From positions 35,529-99,528 of the forward strand of contig NZ_VLKI01000020.1 in assembly GCF_007830235.1 (NCBI RefSeq): DNA of 64,000 nt, given 5' to 3'. Under the pieces are notes generated by a model. The model was not told the origin of the DNA, ran no database searches, and saw only the letters and a list, made by a program, of their open reading frames with translations. A program made the position numbers and the translations under genes. Shown here in pieces: positions 35,570 to 43,400 of this stretch. Origin of the DNA: Cytobacillus oceanisediminis (GTDB taxonomy: Bacteria > Bacillota > Bacilli > Bacillales > Cytobacillaceae). Numbering within the stretch: the stretch's first letter is position 1; each line of letters opens with the position of its first letter.

Positions 35570-35875
35570 GCTATCAAAGGAAGTTGGATTTTGTCGAAAA
35601 ATTTTTAAATTTAGGTAAAAAATCCTATATTCAGCATAGAATTTCCCTTTGTTTGAGTGTCTTTCAGCTTTTTGTGGAATCGTATAAAATAGTACCGCTG
35701 GAAAAGTACTGGCTGTCTTGATGTGGATATGTACTTTTTAGTACTTTAGTGAAGGCATATTGGTGTTTGTTTTGAAAGAGCGGATAAAATTGGTTATGAT
35801 GTAATCGGTAATTGTCTTTTGCGGACAACAATTGGAAAAATGGACAATACGAATAATGATTGAGGTGTAAATATA

Positions 35876-36391
35876 GTGTTAAAGCATTTTTTGCCTGACC
35901 AGCATGTGAAAAGCATTTTTGAGATAACTCCTCAAAGTTTAAAGGAAAAAGGTGTTAAAGGAATTATAACGGACCTGGACAATACTTTGGTGGAATGGGA
36001 CAGGCCAAATGCAACTCCCAAGCTGATTAGCTGGTTTGAAGAAATGAAGCAAAGCAATATAAAGGTAACAATTGTATCAAACAATAATGAAAATCGTGTT
36101 AAGGCATTTTCCCACCCTCTTAATATTCCGTTTATTTATCAGGCAAGAAAACCAATGGGACGGGCCTTTCTAAGAGCTCTATCAGAAATGGGGCTGAAAA
36201 AAGAAGAAACTGTGGTCATAGGCGACCAATTGCTGACGGACGTACTGGGCGGAAACTGCAGCGGCTTCCATACCATTTTGGTTGTGCCTGTTGCACAAAC
36301 AGATGGATTTGTTACAAAGTTTAACCGCTTAGTTGAAAGAAGAATTTTAAATTGGTTTAGAAAAAAGGGAATGATTCGGTGGGAGGATTAA
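35876..36391 (+). CDS. yqeG: HAD family phosphatase YqeG
   Basis: This HAD superfamily IIIA phosphatase of 171 residues has motif I DLDNTLVEW near residues 33-41, motif II VSNN, and motif III VIGDQLLTDVLGG. Relatives in plants and yeast are phosphatidylglycerophosphate phosphatases; whether YqeG has that activity is not settled. GTG 35876 follows GAGGTG. It opens the yqeG-yqeH-aroE-yhbY-nadD-yqeK-rsfS-yqeM transcript. Confidence 0.9.
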   Translation: MLKHFLPDQHVKSIFEITPQSLKEKGVKGIITDLDNTLVEWDRPNATPKLISWFEEMKQSNIKVTIVSNNNENRVKAFSHPLNIPFIYQARKPMGRAFLRALSEMGLKKEETVVIGDQLLTDVLGGNCSGFHTILVVPVAQTDGFVTKFNRLVERRILNWFRKKGMIRWED

Positions 36392-36394
36392 ATA

Positions 36395-37501
36395 GTGAGT
36401 GAAGAGCAATTTGTTTGTATAGGATGCGGGGTTAAAATTCAAACGGAAAAACCTGAAGAGATGGGCTATGCCCCTCAATCAGCACTGCAAAAGGAAGCGA
36501 TCATATGCCAGCGCTGCTTTAGGCTAAAACATTATAACGAGGTGCAGGATGTAAGCCTGACTGATGACGACTTCCTGAAAATCCTGAACGAAATTGGACA
36601 AAGTGATGCGCTCATCGTCAAGATTGTTGATATCTTTGATTTTAATGGAAGCTGGCTTCCGGGGCTGCACCGTTTTGTTGGAAACAATAAAATTCTTCTT
36701 GTCGGAAACAAGGTGGATTTGCTTCCGAAATCAGTGAAGACAAATAAGCTGATTAATTGGATGAAGCAGGAGTCAAAGCAGCTTGGCTTAAAGCCTGAAG
36801 AAGTGTTTTTGGTAAGTGCTGCGAAAGGCCATTTCATCACTGAAGTTGCAGCTGCTATTGACCAGTACCGTGAAGGCAAAAATGTATATGTAGTTGGCTG
36901 TACAAATGTTGGTAAATCTACTTTCATTAACCGAATCCTGAAAGAAGTAACCGGAGAAGGAGATGTCATTACTACTTCTCATTTTCCTGGTACAACATTG
37001 GATATCATTGAAATTCCTCTATCGGATGGAAAAGCTCTGGTTGATACACCAGGAATTATAAACCATCATCAAATGGCCCACTATGTCGATAAGCGGGATT
37101 TAAAGGTTATTACACCTAAAAAAGAAGTTAAGCCTAAAGTTTACCAGTTAAATGAAGGGCAGACGCTATTCTTTGGAGGGCTTGCAAGATTTGATTATAT
37201 TTCAGGAGGCCGCAGTTCATTTGTTTGCCATTTTTCTAACGAAATTAATATACATCGCACAAAAATGGAAAAGGCCGATGAATTATATCAAAACCATGCA
37301 GGAGAAATGCTCACCCCTCCAAGAAAGGAACAGATGGATACCTTTCCAGAGCTTGTTAGGCATGAGTTTACAATTAAAGAACCGAAAACAGATATCGTTT
37401 TTTCCGGGCTTGGGTGGATTACAGTAAACGAAGCAGGTGCAAAGGTAGCTGCTTATGTTCCGAAAGGTGTTCATGCATTAGTGAGAAAATCTTTGATATA
37501 A
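36395..37501 (+). CDS. yqeH: Circularly permuted ribosome biogenesis GTPase YqeH
   Basis: YqeH is needed for 30S subunit assembly. The 368 residues begin with a zinc finger (CIGC at 8-11, CQRC at 38-41), then the permuted GTPase: G4 NKVD at 105-108, G5 SAAKG, G1 GCTNVGKST near 168-176 and G3 DTPG near 217-220, followed by the C-terminal domain. GTG 36395 with GGGAGGA upstream; three bases after yqeG. Confidence 0.95.
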   Translation: MSEEQFVCIGCGVKIQTEKPEEMGYAPQSALQKEAIICQRCFRLKHYNEVQDVSLTDDDFLKILNEIGQSDALIVKIVDIFDFNGSWLPGLHRFVGNNKILLVGNKVDLLPKSVKTNKLINWMKQESKQLGLKPEEVFLVSAAKGHFITEVAAAIDQYREGKNVYVVGCTNVGKSTFINRILKEVTGEGDVITTSHFPGTTLDIIEIPLSDGKALVDTPGIINHHQMAHYVDKRDLKVITPKKEVKPKVYQLNEGQTLFFGGLARFDYISGGRSSFVCHFSNEINIHRTKMEKADELYQNHAGEMLTPPRKEQMDTFPELVRHEFTIKEPKTDIVFSGLGWITVNEAGAKVAAYVPKGVHALVRKSLI

Positions 37502-37529
37502 TATATTTTCGGTTTAAGGGGAGAGGAAT

Positions 37530-38363
37530 TTGAAAAAGCTCTTTGGTGTTATAGGCGATCCAATATCACATTCGATGTCGCCTGCCATGCATAATGATCT
37601 ATTTCATGCTTATGGCATTGACGCCCATTACCAGCCATTACATGTGAAAAAAGAAAACCTGGGGGATGCGATAAGAGGGCTCAGGGCGATAGGAATATCA
37701 GGATTTAATATTACTGTACCGCATAAAGAGGCGATCATGCCTCTTTTGGATGAACTGGATCCATTGGCAAGGGCCATTGGAGCTGTAAATACGGTCGTAA
37801 ATCAAAACGGTAAGCTTAAAGGCTATAATACAGATGGAAGCGGATATGTAAAAGGTTTACTGGAGGAAATTTCGTCGGTAAGAGATAAGAAGGTTTTAAT
37901 AGTGGGTGCCGGTGGAGCTGCAAGAGCCATCTATTTTACATTGGCAAAAGAAGGCCCCCAATTACTGGATATCTGCAATCGGACTGTATCTAAAGCTGAT
38001 TTTATCGTGGAGGATTGTCCTTATCTTGTCCCCGCTCGGGCTTTGGATATACAGGAAGCTGAGAAAATTCTAGAGACATATGATCTCATCGTTCAGACCA
38101 CGCCAATTGGCATGCTTCCGGACATCCAAAAGAGTCCGCTTTCTATACATAATCTTAAGTCCGGAACCTTTGTGAGTGATATTATTTACAATCCGCTTGA
38201 AACACAGCTTTTGCGGGAAGCTAGTAATAAGGGTGCCGGAATCCAAAATGGACTGGATATGTTTGTTTATCAAGGAGCCTTGGCTTTCGAAAAATGGACT
38301 GGCATTGAACCGGAAATAAAAAGAATGAGAGATAAAGTCTTAAAACAACTGGGAGGATTATAA
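37530..38363 (+). CDS. aroE: Shikimate dehydrogenase (NADP+)
   Basis: AroE reduces 3-dehydroshikimate to shikimate. The 277-residue protein has the substrate motif SHSMSPAMHN near residues 14-23, the catalytic Lys in NITVPHKEAIM, Asp in NTDGSGYVKGL and the NADP-binding VLIVGAGGAARAI. TTG 37530 follows GGGGAGAGG. Its stop overlaps the yhbY start by one base. Confidence 0.95.
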   Translation: MKKLFGVIGDPISHSMSPAMHNDLFHAYGIDAHYQPLHVKKENLGDAIRGLRAIGISGFNITVPHKEAIMPLLDELDPLARAIGAVNTVVNQNGKLKGYNTDGSGYVKGLLEEISSVRDKKVLIVGAGGAARAIYFTLAKEGPQLLDICNRTVSKADFIVEDCPYLVPARALDIQEAEKILETYDLIVQTTPIGMLPDIQKSPLSIHNLKSGTFVSDIIYNPLETQLLREASNKGAGIQNGLDMFVYQGALAFEKWTGIEPEIKRMRDKVLKQLGGL

Positions 38364-38653
38364 TGCTAACAGGAAAGCAAAAGCGTTTTTTACGTTCTAA
38401 AGCCCATCATTTAAACCCAATTTTTCAAGTTGGCAAGGGCGGGGTTAATGAAAACATGATTAAACAAGTAGGAGAAGCCTTGGAGGCCCGTGAATTATTA
38501 AAAGTCACTGTACTGCAAAATTGTGACGAAGATAGAGATACGGTTGCAGAGCAGCTGGTAAAAGGCACAAAAGCCGAGCTTGTCCAAGTTATTGGGAATA
38601 TTATTGTTTTATATAAAGAATCTAAAGAAAACAAACAAATCGAACTGCCTTAA
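38363..38653 (+). CDS. yhbY: YhbY family RNA-binding protein (YqeI)
   Basis: The 96-residue CRM-domain protein starts MLTGKQKRFLRSKAHHLNPI and has the GKGGVNENMIKQVGEALEARELLKV core with the GxxG-like loop. Such proteins bind pre-50S ribosomes and rRNA. It overlaps aroE by one base and precedes nadD. The nadD open frame extends back into this gene but has no start signal there. Confidence 0.93.
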   Translation: MLTGKQKRFLRSKAHHLNPIFQVGKGGVNENMIKQVGEALEARELLKVTVLQNCDEDRDTVAEQLVKGTKAELVQVIGNIIVLYKESKENKQIELP

Positions 38654-38696
38654 GAGACACTTTCATATTCGGGCATACGGAAATGGAGGGGCGAAA

Positions 38697-39266
38697 GTGG
38701 ACAAAGTAGGTATACTGGGAGGCACCTTTAATCCTCCTCATCTGGGACATCTTATTATTGCAAATGAGGTTATGTGCTCACAAGAATTGGATGAAGTTTG
38801 GTTTATGCCGAACCAGGAACCGCCTCATAAGGAGAAATCCAATGCTGCCAGCAACCGTGACCGGATAGAAATGCTGAAGCTTGCTATGGATGGTCATCCA
38901 AAATTTAAATTGGAACTGATTGAGCTGGAAAGGCAAGGGCCTTCATTTACCTATGATACGATTTTGCTTTTAAAGGAAAACTATCCTCACAAGCAGTTTT
39001 ACTTTATTATCGGGGCTGACATGGTGGAGTATTTGCCTAAGTGGCACAACATTGATAAACTCCTTAAAATGATTACTTTCGTTGGCGTGAAAAGGCCATC
39101 TTACAATCTTCAGACTACCTATCCCATTCTTTATTCGGAGGTTCCGGAAATGGGTATTTCATCCAGTATGATCAGAAGCAGGCTGAAGGAAGGTAGAACG
39201 GTTCGTTACCTAGTCCCTGATTCAACTAGGAAATATATTAAGGAGAATCATTTATATGAATCGTGA
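38697..39266 (+). CDS. nadD: Nicotinate-nucleotide adenylyltransferase
   Basis: NadD joins ATP and nicotinate mononucleotide to deamido-NAD. The 189-residue protein has GGTFNPPHLGH near residues 8-18 (HxGH), the ISSSMIRSRL motif and the GADMVEYLPKWH substrate region. GTG 38697 with GGAGGGG 6 bases upstream gives the same length as the Bacillus subtilis enzyme. It overlaps yqeK by 11 bases. Confidence 0.95.
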   Translation: MDKVGILGGTFNPPHLGHLIIANEVMCSQELDEVWFMPNQEPPHKEKSNAASNRDRIEMLKLAMDGHPKFKLELIELERQGPSFTYDTILLLKENYPHKQFYFIIGADMVEYLPKWHNIDKLLKMITFVGVKRPSYNLQTTYPILYSEVPEMGISSSMIRSRLKEGRTVRYLVPDSTRKYIKENHLYES

Positions 39267-39822
39267 TCAGGCCCTGGCAATTGTTAAGGAACAATTAACC
39301 GAACACCGCTTTCTTCATACTATAGGTGTTATGGAAACGGCCATAAAGCTTGCGGAAAAGTATGGTGCAGATGAAAAGAAAGCAGAACTGGCTGCAATCT
39401 TCCATGACTATGCCAAATTTCGGCCCAAAGATGAGATGAAGGAAATCATTATAAGCAATGGCATGCCCGTTGAGCTTCTTGATTACAATAGTGAGCTCTG
39501 GCATGCCCCGGTTGGTGCCTATTTGGCTGAAAAAGAAGCAGGAATTAATGATAGCGAAGTTCTCGACGCAATAAGATACCATACTTCCGGAAGGACAGGG
39601 ATGACTTTGCTTGAAAAAGTCATCTACCTTGCTGATTACATTGAGCCCGGAAGGCATTTCCCAGGTGTTGAAGAGGTGCGAGAGTTGGCCGAGTCCAGTC
39701 TGGGTAAAGCACTAATAAAATCTGTACAAAATACGATTATGTTTTTAGTGAAAAAGGGGCAGCCTGTTTTTCCGGCTACCTTCCATACTTATAATGACCT
39801 TTTAATGAAAACGGAGGATTGA
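39256..39822 (+). CDS. yqeK: HD-domain phosphohydrolase YqeK (diadenosine tetraphosphatase type)
   Basis: YqeK-type HD proteins hydrolyse diadenosine tetraphosphate symmetrically. The 188 residues show H in HRFLHTIGVME, the HD pair in IFHDYAKFRP and the conserved IRYHTSGRTGMTLLEKVIYLADYIEPGR block. Overlap with nadD implies translational coupling; rsfS follows 4 bp after. Confidence 0.92.
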   Translation: MNRDQALAIVKEQLTEHRFLHTIGVMETAIKLAEKYGADEKKAELAAIFHDYAKFRPKDEMKEIIISNGMPVELLDYNSELWHAPVGAYLAEKEAGINDSEVLDAIRYHTSGRTGMTLLEKVIYLADYIEPGRHFPGVEEVRELAESSLGKALIKSVQNTIMFLVKKGQPVFPATFHTYNDLLMKTED

Positions 39823-39826
39823 TTGA

Positions 39827-40183
39827 ATGAGTGAGAATACATTGCTGATGACTGCAGTAAAGGCAGCGGATGATAAAAGGGCAGAGGATATTACCGTCCT
39901 AAATATGAAAGGCATTTCCTTAATCTCTGACTACTTTATTATATGCCATGGGAACTCTGATAAACAGGTACAGGCCATTGCGCGGGAAATGAAAGAGAAG
40001 TCAGAAGAAGAAGGATTCAATGTGAAAAGAATGGAAGGCTTTGATGAGGCCAGGTGGATTCTTGTGGATATGGGGGATGTTGTTGCCCATGTTTTCCATC
40101 GTGACGAAAGAAGCTATTATAACCTGGAAAGGCTTTGGGGCGATGCGCCTGTTGAAAACGTCCAAAGCATGCTTAATCAATGA
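39827..40183 (+). CDS. rsfS: Ribosomal silencing factor RsfS (YqeL)
   Basis: RsfS binds ribosomal protein uL14 and blocks subunit joining. The 118-residue protein has the DUF143 core: AAEDKRAEDITVLNM-like, SDYFIICHGNSDKQVQAIAREMKEK, WILVDMGDVVAHVFHRDERSYYNLERLWGDAP. GGAGGATTG is the ribosome site. Its stop codon overlaps the yqeM start. Confidence 0.95.
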   Translation: MSENTLLMTAVKAADDKRAEDITVLNMKGISLISDYFIICHGNSDKQVQAIAREMKEKSEEEGFNVKRMEGFDEARWILVDMGDVVAHVFHRDERSYYNLERLWGDAPVENVQSMLNQ

Positions 40184-40944
40184 GCTACGGCAAGTTCGCA
40201 TATCTTTACGATCAGCTGATGGAAGATGCACCATATGATAGCTGGGTGGAATTAATCATCCAAAAGGTAGAAAAGTTTAGTGTTTCAGGCAAAAAACTGC
40301 TTGATCTGGCATGCGGAACAGGTCAGCTTTCGATTAGGCTTGGAAAACAGGGATATGATGTTACGGGTGTGGACTTGTCCGGGGATATGCTGGCTGTAGC
40401 CCAGGTTAAGGCTGAACAAAATGGCCTGCGAATTCCCTTTTATCAACAAAATATGGCTGAGCTAGAAGGCTTTGGAGAATTCGATATTATAGGGATTTTT
40501 TGTGATTCATTAAATTATCTAGAGACAGAATCAGAGGTGAAAGCAACCTTTCAGCGTGTTCATGGACACCTAAAAGACGATGGTCTCTTTATATTTGATG
40601 TCCATTCCATTTATAAAATGATGCAAATCTTTATGAACCAGACATTTGCTGAAAATGATGAAGAAATTTCTTATATTTGGCATAGCTATCAGGGGGAATA
40701 CCCCAACTCTGTTGAGCATGAACTCTCCTTTTTTGTTTTAGATGAAGCAACAGGAAAATATGATCGTTATGATGAACTTCATTTTCAGCGGACCTACCCT
40801 GTTGAAAGCTATGAGGGATGGCTCCGGGAATGCGGCTTTGAGTTGCTGGAGGTTTCAGCTGATTTTGAAGATACTGCTCCGGGCAGCCAGGCAGAACGGA
40901 TATTTTTTATCTGCAGAAAAAGTGCATTCGCTAAAGATAAATAA
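40180..40944 (+). CDS. yqeM: Class I SAM-dependent methyltransferase YqeM
   Basis: The 254-residue protein begins MSYGKFAYLYDQLMEDAPYD and has the SAM motif LLDLACGTGQLSIRLG and motif II VTGVDLSGDML. The substrate is not known. It overlaps rsfS by 4 bases (ATGA) and ends the operon that starts at yqeG. Confidence 0.9.
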   Translation: MSYGKFAYLYDQLMEDAPYDSWVELIIQKVEKFSVSGKKLLDLACGTGQLSIRLGKQGYDVTGVDLSGDMLAVAQVKAEQNGLRIPFYQQNMAELEGFGEFDIIGIFCDSLNYLETESEVKATFQRVHGHLKDDGLFIFDVHSIYKMMQIFMNQTFAENDEEISYIWHSYQGEYPNSVEHELSFFVLDEATGKYDRYDELHFQRTYPVESYEGWLRECGFELLEVSADFEDTAPGSQAERIFFICRKSAFAKDK

Positions 40945-40984
40945 TTTTTCCGCTCCATAAGTCAAATCCATGATAAGCAAAAAG

Positions 40985-41021
40985 GCCAGATTGCGAATAG
41001 GCAATCTGGCTATAATTTTTT
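40985..41021. terminator. Terminator between convergent yqeM and comER
   Basis: GCCAGATTGC pairs perfectly with GCAATCTGGC around GAATAG, followed by TATAATTTTTTA. It serves the yqeG-yqeM transcript. Confidence 0.88.
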
Positions 41022-41061
41022 ATTTTGAATAAGGAGGATTTTTATGCCTGATAAAGAATTA

Positions 41062-41886
41062 TTATTGAAGTGTGTACTGTTTTTTTACCTGTACAAGATC
41101 CTCGTCAAATTTCGAATGGGTTGCCTGGAACAAATGCTCAAATACTTCACCAAGTTCGCTTTCAAGCACCCGGATTCCTTCTCCGGTAATTCCTCCTTTG
41201 ACACATACTTTCTCCTGCAATGTCGGCAGAGTATAAAACCCTTCTTTTAGCAAATCCCCCAACCCGATTAGCATCTCGCCTGCAAGCTTAGTGGCAGTCT
41301 CCTGGTCAATTTCTGTTTCTGAAACTGCAGCGTTGATGAAGCGCTGTGTCAAATAGCTGAAAAAGGCAGGTCCACAGCTGACGATATCAGAAGAAACTCT
41401 TGTAATGTTTTCCTCAATAGATACTGGCGTGGAAATACTCTCAAAAAGCTTCTTGATTCGTCTTTTCCATTCCTCCTGGCACTGTTCCCCAAATGATAAT
41501 AATGAGACTCCCGATAAAGCCCGATTCGTTATACTGGGAATAGCTCTGGCGGCAGAACAAGGCAATACTGATTCTAGCTGTTTTACACTTATAGGGCTCG
41601 TGATTGATACCACACACTTATCTTTTGACAGGAACGGCAGGATATCCTGAATTACATCATAAACATCATGAGGCTTTACGCATACGAAAATAAGAGAAGA
41701 GTGCCGCGCAGTCTCCCTGGCATCTTCCTTAACCGCAATTTCAGGGTATGTTGCCATTATCTCCATCGCTTTCGCAATTGTCCTATTGGTAATAGTCATG
41801 GAGGAAGGGGAAACGGCTCCTCCGTCGAGGAATGCCTCTGTCAATATTCTCCCCATATTACCTGTACCAATGATTCCGATTTTCAT
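41062..41886 (-). CDS. comER: Late competence protein ComER (pyrroline-5-carboxylate reductase family)
   Basis: The 274 residues begin MKIGIIGTGNMGRILTEAFL, a Rossmann dinucleotide site, and follow the ProC fold with the C-terminal dimer domain (VCVKGGITGEGIRVLE). It is encoded divergently from comEA, as in Bacillus subtilis, where it also affects sporulation and biofilm formation. Whether it has true reductase activity is not known. AAGGAGGG precedes ATG 41886. Confidence 0.92.
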   Translation of the reverse strand: MKIGIIGTGNMGRILTEAFLDGGAVSPSSMTITNRTIAKAMEIMATYPEIAVKEDARETARHSSLIFVCVKPHDVYDVIQDILPFLSKDKCVVSITSPISVKQLESVLPCSAARAIPSITNRALSGVSLLSFGEQCQEEWKRRIKKLFESISTPVSIEENITRVSSDIVSCGPAFFSYLTQRFINAAVSETEIDQETATKLAGEMLIGLGDLLKEGFYTLPTLQEKVCVKGGITGEGIRVLESELGEVFEHLFQATHSKFDEDLVQVKKQYTLQ

Positions 41887-41975
41887 TGTTCCATCCCTCC
41901 TTCAAAAGCAGGCTCTCTCGTATAACAATATGTGTTGAAAAAACATTTATGCCAAAAAGAAAGGATAAGACGTTT

Positions 41976-42614
41976 ATGGCCGAATGGATAAAGAGCAATA
42001 AACTATATTTTTTTGGAGGTGCACTTGCAATGTGTGCCCTCCTATATTATTTATTCATCCCCCCTCAAGAAACAGAAGCCCTTCCCGAAATTGACCAAGC
42101 GGCATTAGCGGAAAGGGAGGATAGTGTCCCAAAGAGCCTTGAAGATGAAGCCCCGGCAGATGGACAGCCTCAAGTTATAATAGTCGATGTGAAAGGAGCA
42201 GTTAAAAAGCCGGGTGTATATAATGCAACGGAGGGCGACAGGGTTATTGATGTCCTGAAAAAGGCAGGCGGACTGATGGAAAATGCTGATCGCAATCAAA
42301 TAAACTTTGCTCTAAGGGTATCTGATGAATTGGTTATTTATATTCCTGAAGAAGGAGAGGGACTTTTTGAAACTAATGGAGCTGAGGGAACGACTTCGAT
42401 ATCAGTCCAACAAAATGATGGAAGAATTAATCTGAATAAAGCAACTGAAGCAGAATTGCAGACTTTGCCCGGAATCGGTCCGTCCAAGGCAGCTGCCATT
42501 CTTGAGCACCGGGAAACAAATGGACCATTTAAGGCTATAGAAGATCTAAAATTAATTGCAGGGATAGGAGATAAGACCTTTGAAAAATTGAAGGAGCGGA
42601 TAAAGGTAAAATAG
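41976..42614 (+). CDS. comEA: DNA uptake protein ComEA
   Basis: ComEA is the membrane-anchored double-stranded DNA receptor of competence. The 212-residue protein has an N-terminal membrane helix (residues about 10-29), an acidic linker, a SLBB domain (VIIVDVKGAVKKPGVYN) and a C-terminal double helix-hairpin-helix (INLNKATEAELQTLPGIGPSKAAAIL). ATG 41976 after AAAGGAT is preferred; ATG 41949 is in frame but lacks a ribosome site. Confidence 0.92.
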   Translation: MAEWIKSNKLYFFGGALAMCALLYYLFIPPQETEALPEIDQAALAEREDSVPKSLEDEAPADGQPQVIIVDVKGAVKKPGVYNATEGDRVIDVLKKAGGLMENADRNQINFALRVSDELVIYIPEEGEGLFETNGAEGTTSISVQQNDGRINLNKATEAELQTLPGIGPSKAAAILEHRETNGPFKAIEDLKLIAGIGDKTFEKLKERIKVK

Positions 42615-42744
42615 AAATTCTTCCTTCCATTGACCTTGTATCATTTGGGGCTTAAACTTATGGTGAGAAAATGAGGATTTCCTACAAGATTATAGCAGCG
42701 GCTGGTACCAGCTTGCGGAAAGATGGAAGGGAGAGGCAGACAAG

Positions 42745-43308
42745 ATGGAACGTATATCCTGGAATCAATACTTTATGGCTCAAAGCCATTTGCTGGCTCT
42801 AAGGAGCACATGTACAAGATTGGCGGTAGGCGCAACAATTGTCAGGGATAAGAGAATCATAGCGGGTGGATATAATGGTTCGATTGCAGGCGGGGAACAT
42901 TGCATGGATGAAGGCTGCTATGTTATTGATAACCATTGCGTTCGCACCATCCACGCAGAAATGAATGCGATATTGCAATGTGCCAAATTCGGTGTTCCTA
43001 CAAGTGATGCAGAAATTTATGTTACACATTTTCCTTGTCTTCAATGCTGTAAAGCTATTATCCAGGCAGGTATTAAAACGGTTTACTACGCACAGGACTA
43101 CAAAAATCACCCTTATGGGATTGAACTTTTTGAGAAGGCAGGGGTTAAAACTGTCCAGGTTGAAGCTGAAAAGGTTTCATTTGATGAAAGCAGGCAAGAA
43201 AAACACGATTTTATTGAGGAATTGATGAACGAGCTTGAGAAGAACGGAACAAATCAGGAATTATTGAAAGCTTACAAGGAAAAAAAGGACAAGCTATTTA
43301 ATCCTTGA
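42745..43308 (+). CDS. comEB: ComE operon protein 2 (dCMP deaminase type)
   Basis: This zinc-dependent deaminase of 187 residues has TIHAEMNAILQCA (HAE, zinc ligand and catalytic Glu) and FPCLQCCKAI (PCxxC zinc ligands). dCMP deaminase supplies dUMP; ComEB itself is dispensable for transformation in Bacillus subtilis. GGGAGAGG precedes ATG 42745. It is between comEA and comEC. Confidence 0.94.
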   Translation: MERISWNQYFMAQSHLLALRSTCTRLAVGATIVRDKRIIAGGYNGSIAGGEHCMDEGCYVIDNHCVRTIHAEMNAILQCAKFGVPTSDAEIYVTHFPCLQCCKAIIQAGIKTVYYAQDYKNHPYGIELFEKAGVKTVQVEAEKVSFDESRQEKHDFIEELMNELEKNGTNQELLKAYKEKKDKLFNP

Positions 43309-43400
43309 TTTGTTTGCAGGAATAGAACTCGCGGAAGACGCGGATTTTATTCCTGCATTCTATTAAAACTAAAAAAATAAATAGCAAAGGAGCAAATTTC

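Noticed and set aside
41044..41250. Plus-strand frame of 68 codons after yqeM with an AAGGAGG-like site
   Set aside because: It lies almost wholly antisense to the conserved comER C terminus; the ribosome-like site is tempting, but the codon pattern follows comER.
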